Source: Pelistega europaea (lineage in GTDB: Bacteria; Pseudomonadota; Gammaproteobacteria; Burkholderiales; Burkholderiaceae_B). From it: a stretch of DNA of 64,000 nt. This document shows, one piece after another, positions 29,252-38,627 of the stretch (within the stretch, counting starts at the first letter, position 1; every line of letters starts with the position of its first letter). The position numbers and the translations under genes are program-made. Below the pieces are notes generated by a model, which worked only from the letters and a program-made list of their open reading frames with translations, was not told where the DNA came from and ran no database searches. The stretch covers positions 248,001 through 312,000 of the forward strand of contig NZ_JABGBO010000001.1 of NCBI RefSeq assembly GCF_013133775.1, given 5' to 3'.

Positions 29252-29722
29252 TTACACACCACCCTCAAACCCAATCTGGCGCCATGCTTCATAAATGGTG
29301 ATTGCCACTGCATTGGAAAGATTTAGACTACGTGAGTTAGGTTGCATAGGGAGGCGAATTGCTGCATCTAAACCGATAATTTCCCATTCTTCTGGTTTTA
29401 ACCCCGCTGTTTCTCTTCCAAAAACAAAGCAGTCGCCTTTTTGAAAGGGTGTCTCACCAATACGTTTTTTGCCTTTAGTAGAAATGGCAAACACACGCTC
29501 AGGACTGGCTCCAGTCGACTGAATTGCCTCAGTTAGCGAATCGTGTACTTTTAATGAAGCATATTCATGATAATCCAGTCCAGCACGACGCAAACGCTTA
29601 TCATCTAGTGAAAAAATAAAGGGGCGAACAAGGTGAAGGTGTGCACCAGTATTGGCAGAGAGTCGGATAATATTGCCAGTATTGGCAGGCATTTCAGGAG
29701 AAACAAGAATAATGTGAAACAT
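29252..29722 (-). CDS. trmL: tRNA (cytidine/uridine-34-2'-O)-methyltransferase
   Basis: SPOUT-class methyltransferase for the 2'-hydroxyl of the wobble base in tRNA-Leu isoacceptors. At 156 residues it has the expected length. Motifs are [24 protein letters not shown] at the N terminus (substrate loop), VFGRETAGL (motif 2) and the trefoil-knot end [27 protein letters not shown] (motif 3). It faces trkH tail to tail. Confidence 0.95.
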   Translation of the reverse strand: MFHIILVSPEMPANTGNIIRLSANTGAHLHLVRPFIFSLDDKRLRRAGLDYHEYASLKVHDSLTEAIQSTGASPERVFAISTKGKKRIGETPFQKGDCFVFGRETAGLKPEEWEIIGLDAAIRLPMQPNSRSLNLSNAVAITIYEAWRQIGFEGGV

Positions 29723-30023
29723 AATAAAGACAAACCCAGCAGGGATAAATGAAATATGGGGTGAGAAATTTGCTTAAAAAACTTGGTAAAAGTCAGTTAT
29801 GCCAGTGCGACATACACAGATACAAGTAAAGCAGTTTGCTCAGGGTTCTATTGTAATGTTTTTGTGGCTAGACGAAAAGTTTTCATCCTATTGAGGCTGA
29901 ATCGATTTGGCTTTTACCAATACTAGGTATATTGATTACTAGAGGAGCAGTTCCTACGTGGTTTATAAATTTACGGGTTGCTTTAATGAGCTGAGCTACT
30001 GTCAAAGGAATTATCTTTAAAAT
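29723..30023. other. 301-base gap between comF and trmL with no recognised gene
   Basis: No RNA gene or convincing protein is visible. The plus strand holds two short open frames of about 31 and 36 codons without ribosome-binding sites, the second somewhat hydrophobic; I could not relate either to a family. The stretch may contain the trmL promoter and the comF 3' end. Confidence 0.3.
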
Positions 30024-30725
30024 TTATGCGAGGGGGCTAGCAGTGCGGGCAATCACCATTGCATCTACTTGTCGGACTCCTGCCGCTATCAACGCCCGTG
30101 CGGCACTATCCATTGTACTGCCAGTGGTCAGAATATCATCAACCAAAATCACGTGTGGGACATCTAATCGATAAGCACAGTAATACAACTGACTACTGTG
30201 TAGGAAACGATTTTGACGTGAGAGTGTCTTTTGCATCTGCTGTGAATCATGACAACGCAACACACTTAAATTGAGTGGGCAGTGAAGCATTCTAGCAAGG
30301 TGCTTAGCGAATAAGGTTGCTGGATTAAAACCTCTTTTATGTAAACTTGCCGTACGACTAGGAATGGGAATGAGAATAGCATCTTTTGATGGTAGTTGCT
30401 GTTTTTGTCGAAGTTGCTCATAGAGTAGATGAGCAAATGGGCGTGCTAAGTGCGGTTGCTGGGCATTTTTAAACTGTAGTACTAGACTATCCAGAGGGGG
30501 GATATAGTCAAAAGCAGTATAAATATGTGAGAGTATGAGTCGGTGTTCATAGCAGTTTGGACAATGTTGATTCTCAGAGAGAGCAAGTTGACAATGAGGG
30601 CAACGGTGAGCATAAAAGCGGCTGGAGAGAATATCTTCTTGACAGGTAGGACAGAATCTACCAATCGAAGCCTCAGAGTGACAGAGGGGACATTGACTTG
30701 TTAATAATGAAGTAAATAAACGCAT
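30024..30725 (-). CDS. comF: ComF family phosphoribosyltransferase-like protein
   Basis: A 233-residue protein from the ATG at 30725; an upstream ATG would add 39 residues with no family likeness. The N terminus carries zinc-finger-like cysteine pairs (CPLCHSEA, CPTCQ, CPHCQ, CPNC), and the C terminus has the phosphoribosyltransferase loop VILVDDILTTGSTMDSAARAL. In naturally competent bacteria ComF aids uptake or handling of incoming DNA; elsewhere its role is unclear. It diverges from a methyltransferase gene. Confidence 0.9.
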   Translation of the reverse strand: MRLFTSLLTSQCPLCHSEASIGRFCPTCQEDILSSRFYAHRCPHCQLALSENQHCPNCYEHRLILSHIYTAFDYIPPLDSLVLQFKNAQQPHLARPFAHLLYEQLRQKQQLPSKDAILIPIPSRTASLHKRGFNPATLFAKHLARMLHCPLNLSVLRCHDSQQMQKTLSRQNRFLHSSQLYYCAYRLDVPHVILVDDILTTGSTMDSAARALIAAGVRQVDAMVIARTASPLA

Positions 30726-30910
30726 GAAGAGTTTCTCTTGGCATAAGTAGGTGGGCGTCTTTAAATTGATTCCATGACAGCCCACTTCCGTTAGGACATT
30801 GAACAAGAATTTACAACTAAACTGATAACAAATTTCATGCAACTAGGCAGAAAAATTTACAATAAAGCCTATCGTAAATTTTGTTTTGGTACTAGTACAC
30901 TAGGATAAAA

Positions 30911-31831
30911 ATGTCCCATACACACTCATCTTCACCCCAATACTTACCGATTGATTCTCGCCATGTTGCTTTGCAGTTTGCTCGCCGTCATTCGTTAGCA
31001 GGTATACGTTTTATCTTGGATGAAATAGCTCAACGCATGATAGACCGTTTGCAATATATTCGCATTGAGCCTAGTGCCTTAATTGATATGGGGTGTGGCC
31101 CAGGGTTGCGTGTAGAGGTCTTGCAACAACGGTATCCCAAGGCACATTACATTGGGATTGATAGTTGTGAAGTTTTTATTCAAGAAGCACAACAACATTT
31201 CTCGGCAAAAGGATTAAGTGCCTTATTAAAAAAAATGACTGCTCAAAAAACGCCGGAATTCCTGCTAAAAGATATGGCGGATACGGGTTTAGCACCAGAG
31301 AGTGTGGAACTCATTTGGTCAAATTTAGCATTGCATTGGCACCCATCTCCTGAACAGGTGATGCACGAATGGCGACGTTTACTAAAAGTGGGTGGATTAT
31401 GTATGTTTTCTTGTTTTGGTCCGCATACATTTATTGAGCTGAGAGAGGCAGTACAGCGAGCAGGAATCCACACTCATATGATGGAGTTTGTGGATATGCA
31501 TGATTTTGGCGATATTATGCTGGAACATGGTTTTGTTGACCCTGTAATGGATCAAGAAATGATTACCTTAACCTATAAAACCCCAGAAAAATTGCTGGCG
31601 GATGTGTATCAATTTGGGGGTAATCCTTGTATTGGGCGATCAGATGGTTTACGTGGTAGAAACTGGTATCAATCTTTATTAAATGCTTTGGAACAAGGCC
31701 GCAAGGCAGATGGTTTATTGCATTTAACACTTGAAGTGGTCTATGGCCATGCATGGCGTAGTGGTATAACCAAAGGAGTTACTTCAGGTGAGACGTATAT
31801 TTCTATTGATAGTATTGGAAGAAAGAAATAA
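30911..31831 (+). CDS. BioC-like SAM-dependent methyltransferase
   Basis: A 306-residue class I methyltransferase. The SAM-binding motif is LIDMGCGPGLRVEVLQQRYP (near residues 58-75), with a second acidic residue in YIGIDSC and the post-motif SNLALHWHPSPEQVMHEWRRLLKVGG, typical of malonyl-ACP O-methyltransferase BioC. BioC starts biotin synthesis by methylating malonyl-ACP. No bio genes are nearby, so the exact substrate is uncertain. AGGA precedes the ATG. It diverges from comF, an arrangement I know from related genomes. Confidence 0.8.
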   Translation: MSHTHSSSPQYLPIDSRHVALQFARRHSLAGIRFILDEIAQRMIDRLQYIRIEPSALIDMGCGPGLRVEVLQQRYPKAHYIGIDSCEVFIQEAQQHFSAKGLSALLKKMTAQKTPEFLLKDMADTGLAPESVELIWSNLALHWHPSPEQVMHEWRRLLKVGGLCMFSCFGPHTFIELREAVQRAGIHTHMMEFVDMHDFGDIMLEHGFVDPVMDQEMITLTYKTPEKLLADVYQFGGNPCIGRSDGLRGRNWYQSLLNALEQGRKADGLLHLTLEVVYGHAWRSGITKGVTSGETYISIDSIGRKK

Positions 31832-31944
31832 TTTCTTAAAATCTAATGTAATAAGAAAGGCTTTTGGAAAAATAAATTAAAACTTCTAGGGAAAACCACT
31901 ATTTATTAGAAAAACTTATAGATAATTCATAAAAAACCGTTTGT

Positions 31945-31972
31945 TTGTTGACTCTGGTTTGATTAATATAAA
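31945..31972 (+). promoter_or_regulatory. Candidate promoter of the tyrosine-degradation block
   Basis: TTGTTG (31945-31950), a 16-base spacer and TATAAA (31967-31972) resemble a sigma-70 promoter upstream of the VOC gene. Transcription from it would carry the hairpin leader at 31987-32040. Confidence 0.4.
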
Positions 31973-31986
31973 CCTACATGGGGAGG

Positions 31987-32040
31987 AGGACTCTTTTAAG
32001 TATGGAAATCAATTCTAACAACCGTGCTTAATTGAGTCCT
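31987..32040 (+). promoter_or_regulatory. Hairpin leader with 9-codon reading frame
   Basis: Arms AGGACTCTTTTAAG (31987-32000) and CTTAATTGAGTCCT (32027-32040) pair at 12 of 14 positions. Between them lies a tiny open frame, ATG at 32002 to TAA at 32031, encoding MEINSNNRA, with a strong GGAGGAGG (31982-31989) ahead of it, partly inside the left arm. TTTTT follows at 32047-32051. The layout resembles a translation-linked attenuator; it contains no tyrosine or phenylalanine codons. Function is inference. Confidence 0.4.
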
Positions 32041-32071
32041 TCGATATTTTTAGCCAACAAAGGAGTTTGCT

Positions 32072-32617
32072 ATGTCTATCTTAAAAGGTGTGCATCATGT
32101 TGCTTATCGTTGTAAGGATGCCAAGGAAACGGTTGAATGGTATCAGAAACACCTAGGGGCAGATTTCGTGCTGGCCATTGCTGAGGATCAGGTACCATCT
32201 ACCAAAGAGCCAGACCCTTATATGCATATTTTTCTTAATGTGGGCGGCAACAATATCCTTGCTTTTTTTGAGTTACCTACAAAACCTGAGATGGGGCGCG
32301 ACGAAAATACCCCTGTATGGACACAGCATTTAGCATTGCGTGTGGAGTCTATGGATACGTTACTCGCTACCAAAGAGAAATTAATTGCAGGGGGTGTTGA
32401 TGTACTTGGACCAGTCAACCATACTTTATTCCAATCTATTTATTTCTTTGACCCTAGCGGACATCGTATTGAATTAGCGTGTGATACTAGTACTCCTAAA
32501 ATGGATCGTGCAATTGATAAGGTGAAGTGGGATATGCTTAATGAGTGGGCACAGACTAAGCGAGCTCCACAACATGCACGTTGGATTCATGATGGTAGTG
32601 AGCCGCCTGAGGTATAA
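32072..32617 (+). CDS. VOC superfamily protein (glyoxalase/dioxygenase fold)
   Basis: A 181-residue vicinal-oxygen-chelate protein with two beta-alpha-beta-beta-beta modules. Likely metal ligands are the His of GVHHVAYRC near residue 8, the His of TQHLALRVES near the middle and the Glu of GHRIELACD, the His-His-Glu arrangement seen in glyoxalases and extradiol dioxygenases. It has a consensus AGGAG start and is the first gene of the fahA-maiA-hpd block, so it is likely to act on an intermediate or by-product of that pathway. I cannot name its reaction. It is not a homogentisate dioxygenase of the known cupin type. Confidence 0.8.
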   Translation: MSILKGVHHVAYRCKDAKETVEWYQKHLGADFVLAIAEDQVPSTKEPDPYMHIFLNVGGNNILAFFELPTKPEMGRDENTPVWTQHLALRVESMDTLLATKEKLIAGGVDVLGPVNHTLFQSIYFFDPSGHRIELACDTSTPKMDRAIDKVKWDMLNEWAQTKRAPQHARWIHDGSEPPEV

Positions 32618-32763
32618 ATTTCTTGCTTGCAAGTATTGTCAATGCTTCGGATATTGATAATTTTGAATGGATAAACATTGCCTATTAAGACGGTGCTACA
32701 CGCTGTGTTTATATCGTTAATCAATGGGTTTAGTAAATTAGAAAAGAATATATAGAGGATACA

Positions 32764-33768
32764 ATGAAACTAGCTACACTAAAAAATAATACACGAGATG
32801 GTCGTTTGGTTGTAGTAAGTCGTGATTTGACGCGCTATATTGAGGCAGGTACAGTTAAAACCATGCAAGAGGCATTGGACAACTGGGATGATATTGTTTT
32901 GAGCTTACAACAGCAATATGAAGCCTTAAATGCAGATGCGACAATAGGAGCCATTTTTGATCCTGCCAAGGCACATTCTCCGCTACCTCGGGCTTATCAA
33001 TGGGCAGATGGTTCCGCTTATTTAAATCATGTAGAACTTGTGCGTAAGGCACGTAACTCTGAGGTTCCAGCGTCCTTTTATGATGATCCATTGATGTATC
33101 AAGGTGGGTCAGATAGCTTTATTGGCCCACGAGATGAAATTTTAGCTCAACCAGAGTGGGGGATTGATTTTGAAGCTGAGGTGGTTGTCGTTAGCGGAGA
33201 CCTGAAGCAAGGTGCTTCACTTGAAGAAGCAGCAAAGGCGATTCGTCTGGTTATGTTGGTTAATGATGTCTCTTTGCGTAATTTAATTCCAGCTGAATTG
33301 GCTAAAGGGTTTGGTTTTTTTCAAAGCAAGCCTGCCAGTGCGTTTAGTCCTGTTGCCGTGACACCCGATGAATTGGGGGATGCATGGCGTGATACCAAGG
33401 TACATTTACCACTTCGTGTGACTTTAAATGATAAATTATTCGGTTTTCCAAATGCAGGGCAGGATATGACATTTAGCTTTGCACGTTTACTGACACATGT
33501 GACCAAGACCCGTGATGCAGAAGCAGGGACGATAGTAGGCTCTGGTACAGTGTCTAATAAGCAGGATAATCTTTTCGGTTCTTCTGTAGAGCATGGGGGT
33601 GTAGGATATTGTTGTCTTGCAGAAGTGCGTATGTATGAAACCATTGAGACGGGCAAGCCTCAAACTGAATTTATGCAGCATGGTGATGTTGTGCGTATTG
33701 AGATGTTAGACAAAGAAGGCAACAATATTTTTGGTTCGATTATTAATCAAGTCAATACACAATATTAA
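32764..33768 (+). CDS. fahA: Fumarylacetoacetate hydrolase family protein
   Basis: A 334-residue enzyme expected to split fumarylacetoacetate into fumarate and acetoacetate, the last step of tyrosine breakdown. Family marks include MKLATLKNNTRDGRLVVVSRDL at the N terminus, the metal site IDFEAEVVVV with acidic residues, NDVSLRNLIPAELAKGFGFFQSKPASAFSP, and GSGTVSNKQDN. This short bacterial form is about 100 residues smaller than animal FAH. It lies after the VOC gene and before maiA and hpd, which supports the pathway. A related activity such as fumarylpyruvate hydrolysis cannot be excluded. Confidence 0.88.
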   Translation: MKLATLKNNTRDGRLVVVSRDLTRYIEAGTVKTMQEALDNWDDIVLSLQQQYEALNADATIGAIFDPAKAHSPLPRAYQWADGSAYLNHVELVRKARNSEVPASFYDDPLMYQGGSDSFIGPRDEILAQPEWGIDFEAEVVVVSGDLKQGASLEEAAKAIRLVMLVNDVSLRNLIPAELAKGFGFFQSKPASAFSPVAVTPDELGDAWRDTKVHLPLRVTLNDKLFGFPNAGQDMTFSFARLLTHVTKTRDAEAGTIVGSGTVSNKQDNLFGSSVEHGGVGYCCLAEVRMYETIETGKPQTEFMQHGDVVRIEMLDKEGNNIFGSIINQVNTQY

Positions 33769-33885
33769 GAGCAGTGCAGGTGATTCTTTCAATCTCATTG
33801 TTGATGATTCACGTATTTCCGTAATCACAGTAGTGATAGGAGAGGTGATACAACTTTCTAGCAGTATTTTTTAAAGGTACCATGA

Positions 33886-34524
33886 ATGAAACTTTATTCT
33901 TATTATCGTAGTTCAGCTGCTTATAGAGTGCGTATTGCATTGGCTCTGAAAAATATCCCTTATGATATTGAGGCAGTTAGCCTAGTGAATAATGGGGGGG
34001 AGCATCGTACAGAGGCCTATGCTGCCTTGAATCCACAGAGACTTGTTCCCTCCTTGGAAGATGGGGGAAAGGTCTTTGGCCAATCGTTGGCAATGCTAGA
34101 ATACCTAGAAGAAAAATATCCAGAGCCCCCCTTATTACCAACCGATGCATTAGGCAGAGCGAGAGTGAGATCGATTGCGTTACTTATTGCTGCAGACACT
34201 CACCCACTGAATAATATGCGAGTGTTGAAGTATTTAGTGAATCAATTTGGTTTTAGTGAGGAGCAGAAATTACAGTGGTATCATCATTGGATTCGTGAGA
34301 GTTTTGGTGCATTAGAGCGTATGTTGCAATCACCAGAGACGGGGCTATTCTGCCACGGAGACACACCGACATTAGCAGATTGTTGTCTAGTGCCACAGGT
34401 TTATAATGCTTATCGTTTTAACTGTGATATTAGTGATTTTCCCACCATTGTAAGTATTGCCAAACGATGTAATCAATTAGATGCGTTTAGGGAGGCAGCA
34501 CCTGAGCAGCAACAAGATAAATAG
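33886..34524 (+). CDS. maiA: Maleylacetoacetate isomerase (zeta-class GST)
   Basis: A 212-residue glutathione S-transferase family enzyme that isomerises maleylacetoacetate to fumarylacetoacetate with glutathione. The N-terminal thioredoxin-like domain begins MKLYSYYRSSAAYRVRIALALKNI, where the SSC motif of the mammalian enzyme reads SSA, as in many bacterial members; NPQRLVPSLEDG and QSLAMLEYLEE bind glutathione. The ATG at 33886 has AAAGG eight bases ahead. It lies 17 bases before hpd, so the two are co-transcribed. Confidence 0.92.
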   Translation: MKLYSYYRSSAAYRVRIALALKNIPYDIEAVSLVNNGGEHRTEAYAALNPQRLVPSLEDGGKVFGQSLAMLEYLEEKYPEPPLLPTDALGRARVRSIALLIAADTHPLNNMRVLKYLVNQFGFSEEQKLQWYHHWIRESFGALERMLQSPETGLFCHGDTPTLADCCLVPQVYNAYRFNCDISDFPTIVSIAKRCNQLDAFREAAPEQQQDK

Positions 34525-34541
34525 TTTTAGGAGGATGAATA

Positions 34542-35627
34542 ATGGCAGATTTATTTGACAACCCTATGGGGTTATGCGGTTTTGAGTTTGTTGAGTTTGC
34601 TTCACCTGAAGCCAATGTATTAGAGCCACTATTTGAGAAAATGGGGTTTACTTTGGTAGCTAACCATCGCTCTAAGGATGTCTCTTTATATCGCCAAGGA
34701 GACATCAATTTTATTGTAAATCGTGAGCCCCGTAGTGAAGCAATGTATTTTGCCAAGGAACATGGTCCTTCAGCATGTGGTATGGCTTTCCGTGTGCGTA
34801 ATGCCCATGATGCTTACGCAAAAGCTTTGGAGCTGGGTGCTCAAGCTATTGATATTCCTACTGGTCCGATGGAGCTACGTCTTCCAGCTATTAAAGGTAT
34901 TGGTGGGGCTCCACTGTATCTGATTGACCGTTTTGAAGACGGTAAGTCAATTTATGATATTGACTTTGAGTTTTTGCCAGGAGTAGACCCGCATCCTGTT
35001 GGGCATGGTCTTAAGCTGATTGACCACTTGACCCATAATGTTTACCGTGGTCGTATGGATTTCTGGGCAGGTTTTTATGAGCGTTTGTTTAATTTCAAAG
35101 AAATTCGTTATTTTGATATTAAAGGGGAGTATACTGGGTTGGCGAGTCGTGCGATGACTGCTCCTGATGGTTTAATTCGTATTCCGCTCAATGAAGAGTC
35201 TAAACAAGGTGGTGGTCAAATCGAAGAGTTCCTCATGCAGTTTGGTGGCGAGGGAATTCAGCATATTGCACTATTAAGTGATAATCTGCTTGATACTATT
35301 GATAAACTACGTGCATCCGGCATTCCATTAATGACAGCACCTAATGATGCTTATTATGAAATGCTAGACGAACGTTTGCCAGGACATGGAGAACCTGTTA
35401 AAGAGTTACAAGCACGCGGTCTGTTGTTAGATGGGACTACTGAGGGAGGGCAACCGCGCTTGTTGCTACAAATCTTCTCAGAAACTTTATTAGGCCCAGT
35501 ATTCTTTGAGTTTATCCAACGCAAAGGGGATTATCGTGAAGGCTTTGGAGAAGGTAATTTCAAAGCGTTATTTGAGTCTTTGGAACGTGATCAGATTAGG
35601 CGTGGTGTGTTAGAAACAGCTCAGTAA
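34542..35627 (+). CDS. hpd: 4-hydroxyphenylpyruvate dioxygenase
   Basis: Fe(II) enzyme converting 4-hydroxyphenylpyruvate to homogentisate. Its 361 residues hold two VOC-fold domains; iron ligands are visible as His of [12 protein letters not shown], His of [11 protein letters not shown] and Glu of [12 protein letters not shown]. The C-terminal helix [18 protein letters not shown] is a strong family signature. GGAGGA precedes the ATG. The product homogentisate needs HmgA to be opened, yet no hmgA lies here; MaiA and FahA act on later intermediates. Two strong terminators follow. Confidence 0.97.
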   Translation: MADLFDNPMGLCGFEFVEFASPEANVLEPLFEKMGFTLVANHRSKDVSLYRQGDINFIVNREPRSEAMYFAKEHGPSACGMAFRVRNAHDAYAKALELGAQAIDIPTGPMELRLPAIKGIGGAPLYLIDRFEDGKSIYDIDFEFLPGVDPHPVGHGLKLIDHLTHNVYRGRMDFWAGFYERLFNFKEIRYFDIKGEYTGLASRAMTAPDGLIRIPLNEESKQGGGQIEEFLMQFGGEGIQHIALLSDNLLDTIDKLRASGIPLMTAPNDAYYEMLDERLPGHGEPVKELQARGLLLDGTTEGGQPRLLLQIFSETLLGPVFFEFIQRKGDYREGFGEGNFKALFESLERDQIRRGVLETAQ

Positions 35628-35647
35628 TCATTAAGCAGATTAAGAGT

Positions 35648-35687
35648 AAGCATCCCAGTGATACTGTGTCAATAAGGTGGGATGCTT
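35648..35687 (+). terminator. Hairpin after hpd
   Basis: AAGCATCCCA (35648-35657) pairs perfectly with TGGGATGCTT (35678-35687) across a 20-base loop, just after hpd. No T-run follows directly; it probably works together with the next hairpin. Confidence 0.5.
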
Positions 35688-35692
35688 GCAGT

Positions 35693-35726
35693 GAAAAAGA
35701 GGATGGGTAATTCCATCCTCTTTTTC
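35693..35726. terminator. Bidirectional intrinsic terminator between hpd and tyrB
   Basis: GAAAAAGAGGATGG and CCATCCTCTTTTTC form a perfect 14-bp stem with a 6-base loop. The A-run/T-run pair gives T5 on either strand, so it can end hpd and tyrB transcripts. A further 7-bp hairpin (35766-35784) lies nearer tyrB. Confidence 0.85.
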
Positions 35727-35798
35727 ATGAGTAGTAGTGAGCATAAGTATCACTTGCCATGAGAGAGGGGATTACTCATCCCCTATCCTGATTGATAA

Positions 35799-36992
35799 TT
35801 ATGCTAATACTTGGGCAAAAGCCTCTGCCACTTGATCAATGTTAGATTCATTTAGTCCTGCAACACACATACGTCCAGACCCCACAAGATAAACAGCGAA
35901 TTCATCCTGCAAACGTTGCACCTGTTCAGGGTTAAGCCCTGTATAGCTAAACATACCGCGTTGTTTAATAAAGTAATCAAAATTACGATGAGGCACTTTG
36001 GCTGTTAGCGCTTCGTAGAGTCGCTGACGCATCGCTTTGATACGATCCCGCATTTGGGCCACTTCGTCTGTCCATTGTGCAAACAAGGTGGTGTCATTCA
36101 TCACATTTGCCACGATATAACCGCCATGAGCAGGAGGACTAGAGTAAACACGACGTACACCAGCTTTAAGTTGACCAAGCACTAATTTTGCCTCTTCAGC
36201 ATTAGGGCATACAACACTAAGACCTCCTACACGTTCGCCATAAAGCGAGAGATTTTTAGAGAAGGAGTTACTGACAAAGAATGATAACCCCATCTCTACT
36301 GCTTTACGAATAGCGTAAGTGTCTTTGTCCAAGTCATCTCCAAAGCCTTGGTATGCAATATCCATAAATGGAATAAGTTGACGTGTTTGCATAATATCAA
36401 GCAGTACATCCCATTGGGCAGGCATTAAATCAACCCCTGTTGGATTGTGGCAGCAAGGATGTAGGATAAGCACACTGTTTTTCGGTAAGGTTTTCACAAA
36501 TGCGAGCATTTCATCGAATTTCACATCAATTTTGCTGGCATCATAATAAGGGTAGGTACCCACTTTGAAACCAGAGCCTTCAAAAATACTCTTGTGATTA
36601 TCCCAAGTGGGATCACTGACATAGACTTGTGCATCAGGGAACCATTTTTTTAGAAAGTCTGCCCCGATTTTAAGAGCACCAGATCCACCAAGTGTTTGAA
36701 TAGTTGCAATACGTTGTTCAGCAAGAGCAGGATTATCTTTGCCAAAAAGTAGGTTTTGCACTGCCTGACGGTATTCCGCTAGACCCTCCATCGGTAGATA
36801 ACCACGAGGACGAGCTTCCTTGGCACGTTCAACCTCTGCGTTACGTACACTACCTAGGACAGGCAATTTGCCATTTTCATCGAAATAAATACCAATAGAA
36901 AGATTGACTTTGTTTGGTCTAGGATCTGCGATAAATTTTTCGACCAGACTGAGGATGGGATCTCCCGGGTAGTAGTCAATATGTTGGAACAT
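35799..36992 (-). CDS. tyrB: Aromatic amino acid aminotransferase
   Basis: A 397-residue class I PLP-dependent transaminase of the AspC/TyrB type. The PLP lysine lies in [18 protein letters not shown]; other marks are [12 protein letters not shown] and the C-terminal substrate Arg region RMCVAGLN. TyrB-like enzymes interconvert tyrosine or phenylalanine and their keto acids, so it can feed 4-hydroxyphenylpyruvate to hpd, which faces it tail to tail. Aspartate as main substrate cannot be excluded by sequence alone. It starts 63 bases after gpsA on the same strand and may be read from the secB-gpsA operon. Confidence 0.88.
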   Translation of the reverse strand: MFQHIDYYPGDPILSLVEKFIADPRPNKVNLSIGIYFDENGKLPVLGSVRNAEVERAKEARPRGYLPMEGLAEYRQAVQNLLFGKDNPALAEQRIATIQTLGGSGALKIGADFLKKWFPDAQVYVSDPTWDNHKSIFEGSGFKVGTYPYYDASKIDVKFDEMLAFVKTLPKNSVLILHPCCHNPTGVDLMPAQWDVLLDIMQTRQLIPFMDIAYQGFGDDLDKDTYAIRKAVEMGLSFFVSNSFSKNLSLYGERVGGLSVVCPNAEEAKLVLGQLKAGVRRVYSSPPAHGGYIVANVMNDTTLFAQWTDEVAQMRDRIKAMRQRLYEALTAKVPHRNFDYFIKQRGMFSYTGLNPEQVQRLQDEFAVYLVGSGRMCVAGLNESNIDQVAEAFAQVLA

Positions 36993-37055
36993 AAATAATC
37001 TCCTAAGTTAGCAGTTCTGTGTTGATGCGGCAAAAACACAGAGCGGTTAGTGTAA

Positions 37056-38096
37056 TTATACGTGTTCTTGCTTGGCTTCGCGAGTGAGGAGTTGTTGCAC
37101 GGCATTGCGAGGAGATAAATCATCAAAAAGCACACGGCATACTACCTCTGTGATAGGCATATCAATGGACAAAGAATGTGCTCTTTTTAGAATATCTTGG
37201 GCACTACGAACTCCCTCGGCAGTAATACCAGAGTTTAGAATATCGCTTAAAGAGACTCCTTTGGCAATGGCTAATCCCACTTGACGGTTGCGTGATAAAT
37301 CACCAGTAGAAGTAAGCACTAAATCTCCCAATCCAGTGAGGCCAGCAAACGTCCTTGCTTGTCCTTGCATGGCAACTCCAAGACGAGTCATCTCTGCCAA
37401 TCCACGGGTTATCAAAGCAGCTCGTGCATTATTGCCCAACGCAAGACCATCTGCAATACCGCAGGCAATAGCAATGACGTTTTTTAGGGCTCCACCAACT
37501 TCAACACCGTTGACATCATCACTTTGGTAGATGCGGCAGAAATTATTGTGTAGTACTTCTGTCGTGCGTTGCAATACCACTGTGCTATCACTAGCGACAG
37601 TAAGAGCAACAGGCAAACCTTGAACAACCTCTCGGGCGAAAGAAGGTCCAGATAACACACCAATATGAGGAAAGCCACTGGACTCACGTACAATCTCGTG
37701 TGGCAGTTGTCCAGTCGATTGCTCAAAGCCCTTGCATGTCCAAACTATAGGAATATTGGATAAGTGTTCTTTGTCTAGCATAGAGAACCAGAAAGAGACA
37801 GTCTCGCGCATAGCTTTGACAGGAACACCAAGAATAATGAGGGCCTGGGAAGGGGATGACTTGAGATGGGTGATAGCTTCTGAGAAAGAAGCGGTCGCAT
37901 GCAGCGCTTTAGGCAAAGCACAGTCGTGAAGGTAGCGAGGGTTATGGTGTTGGAGACAAATAGCCTGCGCCTGTTCAGCATGTCGGCACCACAATAATGT
38001 ATGGCTATTCTGTGTCGCTGTTGCAGCTAGGGCCGTGCCCCAGCTGCCCGCACCAATAACGAGAGTTCGTAGATTAGGTGCGGCGGTCTTCATCAT
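37056..38096 (-). CDS. gpsA: Glycerol-3-phosphate dehydrogenase [NAD(P)+]
   Basis: Reduces dihydroxyacetone phosphate to sn-glycerol-3-phosphate for phospholipid synthesis, in the cytoplasm. The Rossmann motif is [12 protein letters not shown]; later marks are [21 protein letters not shown], the catalytic lysine of [19 protein letters not shown] and [10 protein letters not shown]. The 346-residue length is usual. Its ATG overlaps the secB stop by one base (TAATG), so translation is coupled to secB. secB-gpsA adjacency is common in proteobacteria. Confidence 0.96.
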   Translation of the reverse strand: MMKTAAPNLRTLVIGAGSWGTALAATATQNSHTLLWCRHAEQAQAICLQHHNPRYLHDCALPKALHATASFSEAITHLKSSPSQALIILGVPVKAMRETVSFWFSMLDKEHLSNIPIVWTCKGFEQSTGQLPHEIVRESSGFPHIGVLSGPSFAREVVQGLPVALTVASDSTVVLQRTTEVLHNNFCRIYQSDDVNGVEVGGALKNVIAIACGIADGLALGNNARAALITRGLAEMTRLGVAMQGQARTFAGLTGLGDLVLTSTGDLSRNRQVGLAIAKGVSLSDILNSGITAEGVRSAQDILKRAHSLSIDMPITEVVCRVLFDDLSPRNAVQQLLTREAKQEHV

Positions 38097-38599
38097 TATT
38101 GCTTAGTTTCTGAAGCCGCTGCCGCTAAATTTTGCTCATAAAGCGTTTGGAAGTTTACTTCAGCCAAATGTAATGGAGGCAATGAAGCACGAGTAATCAA
38201 ATCAGCTACATTGGCGCGTAAGTACGGGAAAAGCATAGATGGGCAAACAATACCGAGTAAAGGGTCAATTTGTGCATCTTCAAAATTAGCGATTTCAAAA
38301 ATGCCAGCTTGAGTAGCTTCAACCAAATAAACGACTTGGTCCTCGACTTTAGTGGTTACTGTTACACGTACGGTAGACTCAAACACGGTATCAGCTAGAC
38401 GTTGTCCACCAACATTTAGGGCGATTTCTACAGCAGGGCCTTGTGGCTCTAGGAAAATGTGGGGTGCATTAGGCATCTCTAATGAAACATCTTTAAGATA
38501 TACACGTTGTAGAGCGAAAGACTGTTCTGCTGCGTTCTCAGTAACTTCAGTAGTTTCAACGGTTGCTTCGGTTTCTGGGGCTTGGTTTTCTTCAGCCAT
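38096..38599 (-). CDS. secB: Protein-export chaperone SecB
   Basis: Cytoplasmic tetrameric chaperone that keeps preproteins unfolded and delivers them to SecA. The 167-residue protein has an acidic, threonine-rich N terminus, then the fold marks [36 protein letters not shown], and [35 protein letters not shown]. It lies between grxC and gpsA, the standard order. Together with yajC, secD and secF near 60 kb it belongs to the cell's Sec export path. Confidence 0.97.
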   Translation of the reverse strand: MAEENQAPETEATVETTEVTENAAEQSFALQRVYLKDVSLEMPNAPHIFLEPQGPAVEIALNVGGQRLADTVFESTVRVTVTTKVEDQVVYLVEATQAGIFEIANFEDAQIDPLLGIVCPSMLFPYLRANVADLITRASLPPLHLAEVNFQTLYEQNLAAAASETKQ

Positions 38600-38627
38600 G
38601 TTATTTCCTTAGGTAAAAATAATGAAA

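Noticed and set aside
29797-30000. Two short plus-strand frames in the comF-trmL gap as genes
   Set aside because: They lack ribosome-binding sites and recognisable sequence and are of a length expected by chance.
30726-30842. Upstream start of comF
   Set aside because: The 39 extra residues do not resemble the family, whose zinc-finger region begins right after the ATG at 30725.
33886-34524. Loss-of-function maleylacetoacetate isomerase because SSC reads SSA
   Set aside because: Many bacterial zeta-class GSTs have alanine or another residue at this position and the rest of the glutathione site is intact.
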